A DNA stretch of 64,000 nucleotides from Sphingomonas sp. AP4-R1 (lineage in GTDB: Bacteria > Pseudomonadota > Alphaproteobacteria > Sphingomonadales > Sphingomonadaceae), in assembly GCF_013113735.1 (NCBI RefSeq), contig NZ_CP053346.1, forward strand, positions 4,416,001 through 4,480,000. The letters run 5' to 3'. Numbering within the stretch: position 1 is the stretch's first letter; each line of letters starts with the position of its first letter. The notes under the pieces were generated by a model. That model was not told where the DNA came from and made no database searches. It saw nothing but the letters and a program-made list of their open reading frames with translations. Shown piece after piece: positions 23,028 through 31,943 of the stretch. Both the position numbers and the translations under genes were made by a program.

Positions 23028-24314
23028 ATGGCAACCGAAACAGCGCCGGAGGTCATCGCTGCCGCCGAACGGGTGGGCAAATATCGCTGGGTGATCTGCG
23101 GTCTGCTGTTCGCGGCGACCGCGATCAACTATGTCGATCGCCAGATGATCGGCCTTTTGAAGCCGACCATCTCGGCCGATCTCGGCTGGTCCGAGACGAC
23201 CTATGCGGATGTCGTCTTCTGGTTTCAGGCGGCTTACTCGATCGGCTATCTCAGCTTCGGCAAGATCGTCGACATGGTCGGCGCGCGCATCGGCTATACG
23301 GTCGCCTTCCTGATCTGGACCGCCGGGCACACGCTTTGCGGCTTCGTCGGCAACGCGTTCCAGTTCTCGCTCGCCCGCGCGCTGCTCGGCCTGGGCGAAT
23401 CGGGCAATTTCCCGGCCGGGATCAAGGCCGTGACCGAATGGTTTCCCGCCAAGGAGCGCGCGCTCGCCACCGGCACCTTCAATGCCGGCGCCAATGTCGG
23501 CGCGATCATCGCGCCGATCGTCGTGCCCCTGCTCACGATCGCCTATGGCTGGCGGATGGCGTTCATCGTCACCGGCGCGTTCAGCCTGATCTGGCTCGTC
23601 GCGTGGATCGCCATCTATCGCCGCCCGCGCGAAGTGAAGTCGCTCACGCCCGGCGAACTCGCCCATATCGAGAGCGATCCCGCCGATCCCGCCGAGAAGA
23701 TCGGCTGGCTCAAGCTGCTGGGCTATCGGGAAACCTGGGCCTATGCGCTCGGCAAGTTCCTGATCGATCCCATCTGGTGGCTGTTCCTGTTCTGGACGCC
23801 GGACTTCCTCGGCAAGACCTATCATCTCGATCTGATGAGCTTCGGCCCGCCGCTGGTCGCCATCTATCTGATCTCGGATCTCGGCAGCGTCGCCGGCGGC
23901 TTCACCTCGTCGCGCATGATGAAGGCCGGGCTTTCCGCCAATATGGCCCGCAAGCTGACGATGCTGGTCTGCGCGTTCCTCGTGATGCCGATCTTCTTCG
24001 TCCAATATGCGGGCAGCCTGTGGCCCGCCGTCGCGATCCTCGGCCTCGCCACCGCCGCGCATCAGGCTTTCTCGGCCAATCTCTACACGATCCCGTCGGA
24101 CATGTTCCCGCGCGCCGCCGTGGGCTCGGTGATCGGCATCGGCGGCATGGTCGGCGGCATCGGCGGCATGCTGATGGCCAAGTTCACCGGCTACATCCTG
24201 CAGACGACCGGCAGCTACACGCCGATTTTCGCGGTGGCGGGCAGCGTCTATGTGCTGGCCGTGCTGGTCGTCCACCTGCTCTCGCCCCGTCTGGCGCGCA
24301 TCGACCAGATCTGA
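23028..24314 (+). CDS. MFS transporter, hexuronate (ExuT-like) family
   Basis: A 428-residue inner-membrane permease of the anion:cation symporter group, with about twelve hydrophobic helices. Early signatures are INYVDRQMIGLLKP in helix 1 and SIGYLSFGKIVDMVGARIGY, the loop 2-3 motif; then LGLGESGNFPAGIKAVTEWFPAKERALATG, seen at about residues 112-141, which is typical of ExuT and other sugar-acid carriers. The ATG at 23028 follows GGGAG; the longer frame upstream lies inside the hydratase gene. Most likely it imports galacturonate or unsaturated digalacturonate from the periplasm. The exact substrate cannot be read from sequence. Confidence 0.88.
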   Translation: MATETAPEVIAAAERVGKYRWVICGLLFAATAINYVDRQMIGLLKPTISADLGWSETTYADVVFWFQAAYSIGYLSFGKIVDMVGARIGYTVAFLIWTAGHTLCGFVGNAFQFSLARALLGLGESGNFPAGIKAVTEWFPAKERALATGTFNAGANVGAIIAPIVVPLLTIAYGWRMAFIVTGAFSLIWLVAWIAIYRRPREVKSLTPGELAHIESDPADPAEKIGWLKLLGYRETWAYALGKFLIDPIWWLFLFWTPDFLGKTYHLDLMSFGPPLVAIYLISDLGSVAGGFTSSRMMKAGLSANMARKLTMLVCAFLVMPIFFVQYAGSLWPAVAILGLATAAHQAFSANLYTIPSDMFPRAAVGSVIGIGGMVGGIGGMLMAKFTGYILQTTGSYTPIFAVAGSVYVLAVLVVHLLSPRLARIDQI

Positions 24315-24347
24315 GTGGGCAGCGCGTCCGCCCGTCCAAGAGCCTCC

Positions 24348-24424
24348 GTGCTCCTGCGAAAGCAGGAGCCCAGAGCTTCGAACACATCGCTTGCAGCTCT
24401 GGGCTCCTGCTTTCGCAGGAGCAC
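24348..24424. repeat. Perfect 29-bp inverted repeat (CTCCTGCGAAAGCAGGAGC)
   Basis: Arms at 24348-24376 and 24396-24424 are exact reverse complements, separated by 19 bases; each arm also contains a small internal hairpin (CTCCTGCGAAAGCAGGAG). It follows the transporter stop codon by 33 bases and could serve as a transcription end or as an mRNA-protecting structure before the large LamG gene. Confidence 0.9.
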
Positions 24425-24498
24425 GAAACAGCTCGCACACACCCCAATTTAGCAACCGGGACGCAGAACGCCCGGCATCCATCGGAGAGACTGGCCAA

Positions 24499-27400
24499 GT
24501 GATCGATCGTGCCTCGTCGCTGTTCCGCATCGGCATCTTCTCGCTGAGCCTCGCCGGGCTGGCGGCTCCCGTGGCCGCCGCGCCTTCCGCCGCCTCCGCA
24601 CAGGCGCCCGATCCCACCGGCCTTCTCTTCCGCCTCTCCGCCGACAAGGATCTGGTCGCGGATGTCGCCACCGGCGAGGCGCAGCCCAATTTCCTCAGCG
24701 GCGTCACGATCACGCCCGATGGCGCGATCGGCGGCGCGGTGCGCTGGCCGGACGAGGGCTATGTCGCGTGGAAGGCGCCGGGCAACATGCAGGCCCAGCG
24801 CGGCACGCTCTCCTTCTTCTGGCGCGCGCGCCAGCCGGTGGGCGAGGCGCCGTTCGTGCTGTTCCGCACCGGCTTCGCCGATCACACCAGCTGGGACATG
24901 GCGTTCCTCCGCATCGACTGGAACGGCCACGGCTTCGACGCCTTCGTCACCGACGCGAACCTGTCCCGCGTCCGCGTCTCGTGGACAATCCCCACGCCCC
25001 CCACGCCCGAGGCATGGCATCACCTCGCCTTCGCGTGGGACGAGACGGTCGGCGTCCGCCTGTTCTGGGATGGCAAGGAGGTCGCCTCGAAGCTCCAGAA
25101 GGCCGATCTCGATAGCGGGCTCGATCAGTTCGGCCTCGCCGCGCGCATCGTCTCGCCGCATCAGGTGCAGAGCCGCTACAGCTTCATGCGCGGCAGCGAT
25201 TTCGACGAGATCCGCGTCTATGATCGCATGCTCGCCGGCGCCGATGTCGCGGCGCTGGCCGCCAAGGGCGACCCCGCCCCCGCTCCCGCCCCCTCGGACA
25301 CCGCCGCCCGCCAGCAGGCGTGGCTCCATCGCTACGGCTGGGACAAGGCCTCGCCGCCCGTCCTGGGCGACGCCGTCACGCGCGTCCGCAAGGTGGAGTT
25401 CGCGGACGCGAAGGATCTGAAGGAATGGATGTGGAAGGGCGTCGACGGCATTCCGGAGACGACCTGGCCCGGCGTCTATAACCGCTCCCGCCTGCCCGGC
25501 CGCGACGATTATTTCGAGCTGCCGGACTGGAACGTCTATGTCGAGGGCGGCAAGGCCTACAATCTCACCGTGCCGGCCGGCGAGAGCTTCAACCGGATCG
25601 AGATACGCGGCGCGGCCTATGGCGATCTCGGCTGGTCGGCGGACGGCAAAAGCTATGCGAGCCTCGCGAAGCGCCCACAGGGCGTCGTCCGCTCCGTCAC
25701 CGATCTGTCCGATCGCAAGGGCGGCAAGCTGCGCTTCACGAACGTGATGCAGGAACAGCCGATACAGGAGATCTGGGCCTATGACGTGGCGAAAGGCGCC
25801 GAGCCCGAAGGCACGTTCAAGCTCAGCTACAAGATCGATGCCGCCGCCTCGCCCGATCTGGCGATCCTCTCCGATCTGAACGCCTTCATCGCCGGCCGCA
25901 CCGCGCCGGACGAGCGCAGCACCGTCGTCGCCATGCCCGTCGGCGGCGCGCGCGCGGCGGTGGGCGCGGGTGATGCCAGCGCCGCCGGCACCGCCGTCCG
26001 CGCCAAGGGCCTCTCCCCCATCGTCCATATCCTGATCCCCGCCGGCTTCGGCGAAGCGCCTCCGGGCCGCCCGTTCGCGCGCGCCTGGGCCTATGGCTGG
26101 CAGAATATCCATGACGGGCTCGACGGCATCGCCATCGACATTCCCGCGCTGAAGCTGAAGCCCCGCCCCGATGGCCTGATCCCGCTCAACATCAAGGTGA
26201 AGGATCCGATCTGGCCGGGCCGCGACATGATCGATCTGTCGGTCTCGGTCCGCCCGAACGAGAAGCGCACGCTCTGGCTCGATCTGCGCGATCGCATCCT
26301 CTCGAACGACAGCCTCTATCTGACGATCGCCTCCGCCGCTCCGGACTTCGACGCGCAGGCGCTCGACGGCGCCGCGATCCGCTTGGTCTTCAAGGACCGG
26401 GCCGAGGCGATGAAGGAGCATGTCGCCGACCGGCTCCATCAGGTGAAGGACAATTGGGCGTTCCTGGTCGAGGAACATACCACCTCGAAGCGCGCGGGCC
26501 TCTATGCGCGCGTCTATGCGGACACCACCGATCTGCTCCGCGTCGATCCCGACAATGTCGAAGGTCGGGCCTATTGGGCGGACATCAATTACACGCCGGC
26601 CAATCTGCCCCCCGTCACTTTGCCCGCCATCCCGGCCGGCGTCCCGGCCTGGGCCGCGCGCCAGTTGCAGGATCTCGCCGCCACGCGCCGCTTCGTCGAC
26701 TGGTGGATCGACGAGCGGCAGGTGCCCTATGGCGATTTCGGCGGCGGCATTTCCGACGATAACGATCTCACCCAGCAATGGCCGGGCCTCGCTCTGATGG
26801 GAGTCCAGCCGGACAAGATCAACGCGTCGCTGCGCGCGCTCACCGAGGCCGCCTATCGCAACGGCATGCACACGAACGGCCTCGGCACGATCGAGACGGA
26901 CGAGCTGCACGTCTATGAGGAAGCGCTCAACGCCGATGCCGAGCGCCTCTATCTGAACTGGGGTGAGCCCGTCGCTCTGGAGCGGCTGATGGCCACCGCC
27001 AAGGCGCTGCACCGCGTCGCGCTGGTGAATTCGGCGGGCCACCTCCACTTCGCCAGCAGCTGGTATGGCGGCCGCAAGATCTACCGGGACGATCCGTGGG
27101 CGTGGCAGAAGCCTTATGGCTTCCTGATCCTCCACGCGCCCGTTCTGCTCGGCCTCTACAATGCCAATCCGGATGCGCGCGGCCTCGTCACCGGGCTGAT
27201 GGATGGCTGGATCGCGCACGGCAAGCAGTCCGCCGACGGCACGTGGTCCTTCCCGAACGAGATCAACTGGTATTCGGACAAGGAGCGCGTGGGCGACGGC
27301 GGCGGCGCCACCACCCCGCTCCAGCCCGCCTGGGCCGCGTGGCGCTATACCGGCGACGCGAAGTATCTCCGCCCCTTCTACGGCCGCATCGCCAAGAGCG

Positions 27401-28347
27401 GCCCGACCGGCCTCGCCGAGTTCAACGAGAATGCGTTCGATATCCTGCCCGAAGGCCCCTCGTGGCGGAAGGCGCTGGCGGGCAAGAAGGGCCCGGACGG
27501 CTTCTCTCGCTACGCGGCGTGGGCGCAGACCGGCGATCTGTCCCAGCTCGCCGCGCTCCACGAGGACAGCCTGCGCGACAAGCTCCAGCATCTCGACATG
27601 TACACGAACGGCCATTGGTGGTCCGATCGCGTCGACAGCCCGACCGACATTCTCCAGCGCGAGCGTCTTGGCGGCGTGGCGCTGCGGCGCGGCCTGATCT
27701 GGCCCGGAAATGCGGTCAGCTGGCGCTTCGCCGATCCGGCGGCGGCCGAGCAGGTCGCGATCCTGATGCCGGGCGCCACGCCCGATCGTCTGCGCGTGAT
27801 CGCCTATAACAGCAGCGCCACGCCCCAGAAGGCGGTGATGACGGGCGGGAACGTCACGGCCGGCCAATGGAGCCTGAAGAGCGCCACCAGCACCGACGAG
27901 GGCAAGACGCTGAGCGGGTCCGGCTCCGACCGTCACGTGACGCTGGAGCGCGGCGCGGGCGTGGATCTCGTCTTCGCGCCGAACACCACCAGCGTCTTCG
28001 ATCTCGCGCTGGAGACGCCGACCACGCCGGTCGCCGACCGCCCCGATCTCGGCATCGGCACGGACGATGTGGCGGTGAAGGGCCGCACGGTGACGGTCAC
28101 GGTCCACAGCCTCGGTTCGCACGACGCCGTGGGCGGCAAGGCCGAGCTGGTCGGCGCGGACGGCAAGGTGCTGGCCAGCGCCGCCATCCCCACCCTCGCC
28201 GCCCCGCTGGACTTGTCACCCAAGACCGCCATCGTCCGGGTGACGCTCCCCTCCGGCGTCACGCCGAATACGGTCCGTGTGCGCCTCTCCCTGCCGCACA
28301 ATGCGCCGGAAGTTACCCATAATAACAACGAGATACCGCTCCGGTGA
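24499..28347 (+). CDS. Large secreted LamG-domain protein, candidate polysaccharide-degrading enzyme
   Basis: A 1,282-residue exported protein of unknown function. A signal peptide (to about AAAPSAASAQA) is followed by a LamG/concanavalin-like domain at about residues 38-250, recognisable by GTLSFFWRAR, EAWHHLAFAWDETVGVRLFWDGKEV and FDEIRVYDRML. A Pro/Ala linker and two beta-rich regions follow (about 270-480 and 480-650). Residues about 660-1070 are helical and aromatic-rich (DWWIDERQVPYGDFGGGISDDND, LNWGEP, HLHFASSWYGG, FPNEINWYSD), like an alpha/alpha toroid of glycoside hydrolases and lyases. The last 115 residues form an Ig-like, CARDB-like domain ending NNNEIPLR. GGAGAG nine bases before the GTG at 24499 supports the start. 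No family assignment is possible by eye. Confidence 0.85.
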   Translation: MIDRASSLFRIGIFSLSLAGLAAPVAAAPSAASAQAPDPTGLLFRLSADKDLVADVATGEAQPNFLSGVTITPDGAIGGAVRWPDEGYVAWKAPGNMQAQRGTLSFFWRARQPVGEAPFVLFRTGFADHTSWDMAFLRIDWNGHGFDAFVTDANLSRVRVSWTIPTPPTPEAWHHLAFAWDETVGVRLFWDGKEVASKLQKADLDSGLDQFGLAARIVSPHQVQSRYSFMRGSDFDEIRVYDRMLAGADVAALAAKGDPAPAPAPSDTAARQQAWLHRYGWDKASPPVLGDAVTRVRKVEFADAKDLKEWMWKGVDGIPETTWPGVYNRSRLPGRDDYFELPDWNVYVEGGKAYNLTVPAGESFNRIEIRGAAYGDLGWSADGKSYASLAKRPQGVVRSVTDLSDRKGGKLRFTNVMQEQPIQEIWAYDVAKGAEPEGTFKLSYKIDAAASPDLAILSDLNAFIAGRTAPDERSTVVAMPVGGARAAVGAGDASAAGTAVRAKGLSPIVHILIPAGFGEAPPGRPFARAWAYGWQNIHDGLDGIAIDIPALKLKPRPDGLIPLNIKVKDPIWPGRDMIDLSVSVRPNEKRTLWLDLRDRILSNDSLYLTIASAAPDFDAQALDGAAIRLVFKDRAEAMKEHVADRLHQVKDNWAFLVEEHTTSKRAGLYARVYADTTDLLRVDPDNVEGRAYWADINYTPANLPPVTLPAIPAGVPAWAARQLQDLAATRRFVDWWIDERQVPYGDFGGGISDDNDLTQQWPGLALMGVQPDKINASLRALTEAAYRNGMHTNGLGTIETDELHVYEEALNADAERLYLNWGEPVALERLMATAKALHRVALVNSAGHLHFASSWYGGRKIYRDDPWAWQKPYGFLILHAPVLLGLYNANPDARGLVTGLMDGWIAHGKQSADGTWSFPNEINWYSDKERVGDGGGATTPLQPAWAAWRYTGDAKYLRPFYGRIAKSGPTGLAEFNENAFDILPEGPSWRKALAGKKGPDGFSRYAAWAQTGDLSQLAALHEDSLRDKLQHLDMYTNGHWWSDRVDSPTDILQRERLGGVALRRGLIWPGNAVSWRFADPAAAEQVAILMPGATPDRLRVIAYNSSATPQKAVMTGGNVTAGQWSLKSATSTDEGKTLSGSGSDRHVTLERGAGVDLVFAPNTTSVFDLALETPTTPVADRPDLGIGTDDVAVKGRTVTVTVHSLGSHDAVGGKAELVGADGKVLASAAIPTLAAPLDLSPKTAIVRVTLPSGVTPNTVRVRLSLPHNAPEVTHNNNEIPLR

Positions 28348-29540
28348 CGCCCACCCGCCGACAAATCCTGATAGGCCTTTCCGCCGTCACCTGCGCCACC
28401 CGCCTCCCCGCCGCTCCCGCGGCCGAGGCGGACCTCAAGGCGGCGCTGGATGCGGCAGCGGCGGAGAAGGACCCCGCCAAGGCCCTCGCCCTCCTCCGCC
28501 CCCTCTCCGCCAGGGGCCTACCCCGCGCGAAGCAGCTCGATCTCGAGTCCGCCCGCGCCGGCCTCGCCATCGATGTCGCGCTGGCCGACGCCAGACCCGA
28601 GGCCCGCTACGCCCTCCAGCTCAAGCGCGCGATCGGCAGCGACATCGAACCCGCCTCGGCGCAGGTCCGCCTCGAAGCCGAGCTGAAGCGCCTCCTCGCC
28701 CGCGCCGACGCCCTCTTCCAAAAGCTGGGCGACACCTCCGGCAATATCGGCGCGCGCTACACCCGCCTCTGGCGAGACGAGCGCTACCTCTACGCCGACG
28801 ACGATGCCGGCCGCGCCCGCGCCGTCGCGGACATGAACGCCACGCTGGTCGGCATGCGCGATCGCCTCCCCCTCGCCTTCGATCGTCTCCCGCCCTGGTG
28901 CGGCAATGTCTCGGTCCGCTCGCTGAACGCGGCCGAGCTGGCGGCGGGCAAGAACGGCTATCGCATCCCGCCCACCGCCGATCAGCCCGGCTTCTACATC
29001 GTCGATCTCCGCGAGATCCGCCGCCGCCCGAGCTGGACGCTGCCCAGCGTCGTCGCGCACGAATTGCTGCCCGGCCATATGGTGCAGCTGCCCTGCGCCG
29101 CGCTCGCCGATCCGCATCCCCTCCGCCAGCGCTACACGATCAATTATCCCGAGGGCTGGGCCATCTATGCCGAGCAGCTCGCGAATGCGGAGGGCGCCTT
29201 CGCCGCCGATCCGCGCGCCGAGCTGGGCCACCTCCACTGGCTGCTGTTCCGCGTCGGCCGCGCGCTCTGCGACATCGGCCTCCACAAGGATGGCTGGTCG
29301 ATCGAGGCCGCCCGCGCGAAGCTCGTCGCGTGGCAGGGCGAACCCGCTTACTTCGCCTTGTTCGATCCTGATCTGGCCCGCAGCGCGAAGGAGCCCGCCG
29401 GCTGGGCCTCCCACGCTTTGATCTGGCTCGCCATCGCGGATCACGCCCCGAAGTCCGGACCCGCCGCGCTCAGGCGCTACCACACGCCCCTGCTCGTCGA
29501 CGGCCCGCTGCGGACGGAGCAGATCGCGACGAAAGTTTAA
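28344..29540 (+). CDS. Tat-exported DUF885-family protein
   Basis: A 398-residue protein with a twin-arginine-like leader (TPTRRQILIGLSAVTCATRLPAAPA). The C-terminal half contains VVAHELLPGHMVQLP, the HExxPGH-type signature of DUF885, with INYPEGWAIYAEQLAN following, as in that family. DUF885 proteins are usually about 550-600 residues and resemble zinc carboxypeptidases; this one is short, and the N-terminal half (helical, up to about residue 200) is reduced. Its GTG start overlaps the stop of the LamG gene by four bases, so the two are translated together. Why a peptidase-like protein should be tied to a polysaccharide enzyme is not clear. Confidence 0.8.
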   Translation: MTPTRRQILIGLSAVTCATRLPAAPAAEADLKAALDAAAAEKDPAKALALLRPLSARGLPRAKQLDLESARAGLAIDVALADARPEARYALQLKRAIGSDIEPASAQVRLEAELKRLLARADALFQKLGDTSGNIGARYTRLWRDERYLYADDDAGRARAVADMNATLVGMRDRLPLAFDRLPPWCGNVSVRSLNAAELAAGKNGYRIPPTADQPGFYIVDLREIRRRPSWTLPSVVAHELLPGHMVQLPCAALADPHPLRQRYTINYPEGWAIYAEQLANAEGAFAADPRAELGHLHWLLFRVGRALCDIGLHKDGWSIEAARAKLVAWQGEPAYFALFDPDLARSAKEPAGWASHALIWLAIADHAPKSGPAALRRYHTPLLVDGPLRTEQIATKV

Positions 29541-29546
29541 AACATC

Positions 29547-29646
29547 CCCGTTCGGTTCGAGCAGCGTCGAGCTTGCCGAGAAGCGACCGTCGAGAACTTC
29601 TCGACTGCGTTCTCGACAAGCTCGAACTTCGCTCGAAGCCAACGGG
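29547..29646. repeat. Inverted repeat with GTTCGAGC / GCTCGAA arms
   Basis: Left arm CCCGTTCGGTTCGAGCAGCG, right arm CTCGAACTTCGCTCGAAGCC followed by AACGGG, with GTCGAGAACTTCTCGAC-type pairing in the centre. It is the same family as 14154-14236. It lies six bases after the DUF885 stop codon and probably marks the 3' end of the uronate locus. Confidence 0.8.
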
Positions 29647-29670
29647 TGGATAAATTGGTAAGGTGGTAAG

Positions 29671-30060
29671 ATGATCCAGCGCATCGGCCATATCAACATC
29701 AAGACGCCGGCCTTCGAGGAGACGTGCGCCTTCTACGAAGCCCTGTTCGATCTCGCCCGCGTCCCCGCGCTGACGATGGCCGATCAGGAGCGCAACGCCT
29801 GGCTCGCCACCGCCGACGGCCACGCGGTGATCCACGTCAACACCGCCACAGACGACGCGCCCACGTCAGCCTCCCCCGCCCGCCTCGATCATATCGCATT
29901 CGAGTGCCGCGACGTCGCCGCGATGCGCGCGCGGCTGGACAAGCTGGGCGTGCTTTATGCCCACGCCGTCTCCCGCGTGCCGACGCTGGAGCAGATCTTC
30001 TTCACCGACCTGAACGGCATCAAGATCGAGCTGACCTTCGATACGTCGGCCGCGCCCTGA
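29671..30060 (+). CDS. VOC (glyoxalase/bleomycin-resistance) family protein
   Basis: A 129-residue single-domain vicinal-oxygen-chelate protein. It begins with IQRIGHINIKTPAFEETCAFYEALF, the typical first beta-strand and helix with a metal-binding histidine, and repeats the half-motif at ARLDHIAFECRDVAAMRARLDKLG, ending with QIFFTDLNGIKIELTF, which has the glutamate ligand. Family members include isomerases, dioxygenases and resistance proteins; no specificity can be named. The ATG at 29671 begins directly after a TAAGGTGGTAAG stretch. It stands alone between two repeats, and is convergent with murU. Confidence 0.85.
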   Translation: MIQRIGHINIKTPAFEETCAFYEALFDLARVPALTMADQERNAWLATADGHAVIHVNTATDDAPTSASPARLDHIAFECRDVAAMRARLDKLGVLYAHAVSRVPTLEQIFFTDLNGIKIELTFDTSAAP

Positions 30061-30205
30061 ATCCCGTTCGTCCTGAGCGAAGTCGAAGGACGGGCTTCAG
30101 GCGGTATCGCTCGCAGCACGTGCTTCGACTTCAGCCCAAAGGGCTGAAGTTTATCCTGAGCGCCTGCCTTGGCAGGCAGTCGAAGGGCTCAGCACGAACG
30201 GAGTA
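30061..30205. repeat. Composite inverted repeats between the VOC gene and murU
   Basis: The left part has CGTTCGTCCTGAGCGAAGTC and GAAGGACGGG; further right come a GTGCTTCGACTTCAGCCC / AAAGGGCTGAAGTT hairpin and CAGTCGAAGGGCTCAGCACG. Several repeat units are nested. They fill the 165-base gap between two convergent genes, where they may act as a bidirectional terminator. Confidence 0.78.
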
Positions 30206-30225
30206 GGTGTAGCGAGGAGCAGCCC

Positions 30226-30978
30226 TCACCCTTCCTTCAGCAACGCCTCGGTCTTGCCCACGGCGGGCGGGGTGCCGACATCGAACCACAGGCCCTGATG
30301 AACGACGCCGTAGAGCCGCCCCGCCGCGATCGCGCGATCGAACAGCAGGTTCATCGAGAAGGATCCCTCCGGCACATTCTCGAACAGCCGCTTCGAGACG
30401 ATCTGCACGCCGGTATAGACGAACGGCGCCACCCGGCCCGGCTTGCGGCGCGACAGGCGGCCGACCGCGTCCATGTGGAAATCGCCCGGCCCGCCATGGC
30501 AATTGGCGCGCGCCAGCGGCACCACCAGCAGCAGGCAATCCATCTCGGCATCGTCCCAGCGATCGCCGAGCAGGCGGATCGCGTCGATCGGACCGTCCAC
30601 CCACAGATTGTCGCTGTTCACGACGAGGAAGCGGTCATCCTCCAGCAGCGGCAGCGCCTTGGCGATGCCCCCGCCCGTCTCCAGCAATTCGCCGCGCTCG
30701 TCGGAGAAGAGGATGTCGATCCCCTTCTGGCGCTTCAGATGCCCTTCCAGCGCGTCGGCCAGATAGTGGAGATTGACCACGGCGCGCTCCACGCCCGCCG
30801 CGCGCAGCCGATCCAGCGCATGTTCGATCAGCGGCTTGCCCGCCACCTCGACCATCGGCTTCGGCCGCATCGCGGTGAGCGGACGCATCCGTTTGCCGAG
30901 CCCGGCCGCGAGCAGCATCGCGGTGCGCAGCGGCGGCAGCTTGGGCTTCGGGCGCAGCGCCAGCAGCTTGCGGCTCAT
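30226..30978 (-). CDS. murU: N-acetylmuramate-1-phosphate uridylyltransferase
   Basis: A 250-residue nucleotidyltransferase with the signature AMLLAAGLGKRMRPLTAMRPKPMVEVAGKPLIEH at its N-terminus, VVNSDNLWVDGP for the metal-binding aspartate, and a C-terminal GLWFDVGTPPAV. MurU makes UDP-MurNAc from MurNAc-1-P in the cell-wall recycling shortcut that avoids de novo synthesis and confers fosfomycin tolerance. It overlaps amgK by four bases, and this pair is the known recycling module of Pseudomonas and many alphaproteobacteria, which separates it from other sugar nucleotidyltransferases. The ATG at 30978 is set by this overlap. Confidence 0.92.
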   Translation of the reverse strand: MSRKLLALRPKPKLPPLRTAMLLAAGLGKRMRPLTAMRPKPMVEVAGKPLIEHALDRLRAAGVERAVVNLHYLADALEGHLKRQKGIDILFSDERGELLETGGGIAKALPLLEDDRFLVVNSDNLWVDGPIDAIRLLGDRWDDAEMDCLLLVVPLARANCHGGPGDFHMDAVGRLSRRKPGRVAPFVYTGVQIVSKRLFENVPEGSFSMNLLFDRAIAAGRLYGVVHQGLWFDVGTPPAVGKTEALLKEG

Positions 30979-31943
30979 GCCTGAAATCCTTCCCAAAACA
31001 CGGCGCGCTTCTCGGCGGGCACGGCGGCATCGAACCACGCCTTCACCGGCGCCAGCGCGGGATGGGCCAGATCGCGCTCCAGATAGTCCCAGACGCGCGG
31101 CTGGAACGAGAGATAGCGCGGCTTGCCGTCGCGCTTCCACAGCCGCGTGAAGATGCCGAGGATCTTCGTGTTCCGCTGCGCGCCCAGCAGCGCATAGGCC
31201 GCGCCATCGACCGGACCGTAATGCGCGAGCATCGCCGCCTCCAGCGCGGGCGGCACGTCGCGCCGCGCATCCTGCAGCAGCGAGACGAGATCATAGGCCG
31301 GATGGCCCGCCAGCGCGTCCTGGAAATCGAGCAGGCCGAGGCTGCCGTTCCGCAGCAGCATGATATTCTCGGCATGATAATCGCGCAGCACCGTCACGCC
31401 GCGATCGCCCGCGATCGGCGCCAGCGCCTCGGCCCAGGCGGCATCATAGCCCGCCGGCACGTCCAGCCCGACGGCGGGCATGTACCATTCCGGAAACAGC
31501 CCCGCCTCGCGCTGATAGACGGTCATGTCATAGGGCGGCAGGTCGCCCGCCGGATGGCGATGCAGATCGCGCAGCAGATCGACCGCGGCCGTGTAGATCG
31601 GCGTCTCGCGCGCCGGATCGGCGGCGATCACCTCGGCCATGCGGTCGTCGCCGAAATCCTCGAGCAGGATCAGCCCCTCGGCCAGATCGCGCGCGATCAC
31701 CCTAGGCGCGGCGAAGCCGAGAGCATGGAGATGATCGGCCACCTGCAGGAACGGGCGGCTGTCCTCATGCTGCGGCGGCGCATCCATCAGCACCCCCGTC
31801 GTGCCGCCGCGCACCACACGGAAATAGCGGCGGAACGAGGCATCGCCGGCCAGCGGCAGGATCTGCGCGCCATCCCAGCCATGGGTGTTCAGAAAGGCGG
31901 GCGCTGCCGCCGGCGGAGTCATGATCAGAGGGCGGGCGGCCAT
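30975..31943 (-). CDS. amgK: N-acetylmuramate/N-acetylglucosamine kinase
   Basis: A 322-residue aminoglycoside-phosphotransferase-like kinase that phosphorylates the anomeric position of MurNAc and GlcNAc. Visible motifs are PLAGDASFRRYFRV at the N-terminus, ILLEDFGDDRMAE in the hinge region, LRDYHAENIMLL (the HxxN catalytic loop with the aspartate variant) and GLLDFQDALAGHPAYDLVSLLQDARRD for the metal-binding segment. GGGAG five bases before the ATG at 31943 supports this start, which overlaps the end of tsaE by 19 bases; an ATG at 31922 is the alternative. It is coupled to murU and lies behind tsaE. Confidence 0.92.
   Translation of the reverse strand: MAARPLIMTPPAAAPAFLNTHGWDGAQILPLAGDASFRRYFRVVRGGTTGVLMDAPPQHEDSRPFLQVADHLHALGFAAPRVIARDLAEGLILLEDFGDDRMAEVIAADPARETPIYTAAVDLLRDLHRHPAGDLPPYDMTVYQREAGLFPEWYMPAVGLDVPAGYDAAWAEALAPIAGDRGVTVLRDYHAENIMLLRNGSLGLLDFQDALAGHPAYDLVSLLQDARRDVPPALEAAMLAHYGPVDGAAYALLGAQRNTKILGIFTRLWKRDGKPRYLSFQPRVWDYLERDLAHPALAPVKAWFDAAVPAEKRAVFWEGFQA

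Noticed and set aside
24184..28122. A 1,312-codon open frame on the minus strand opposite the LamG gene
   Set aside because: It is the antisense shadow of a real high-GC gene; the translation is rich in Arg, Ala, Gly and His-free low-complexity stretches and has no domain, while the plus strand has signal peptide and LamG motifs.
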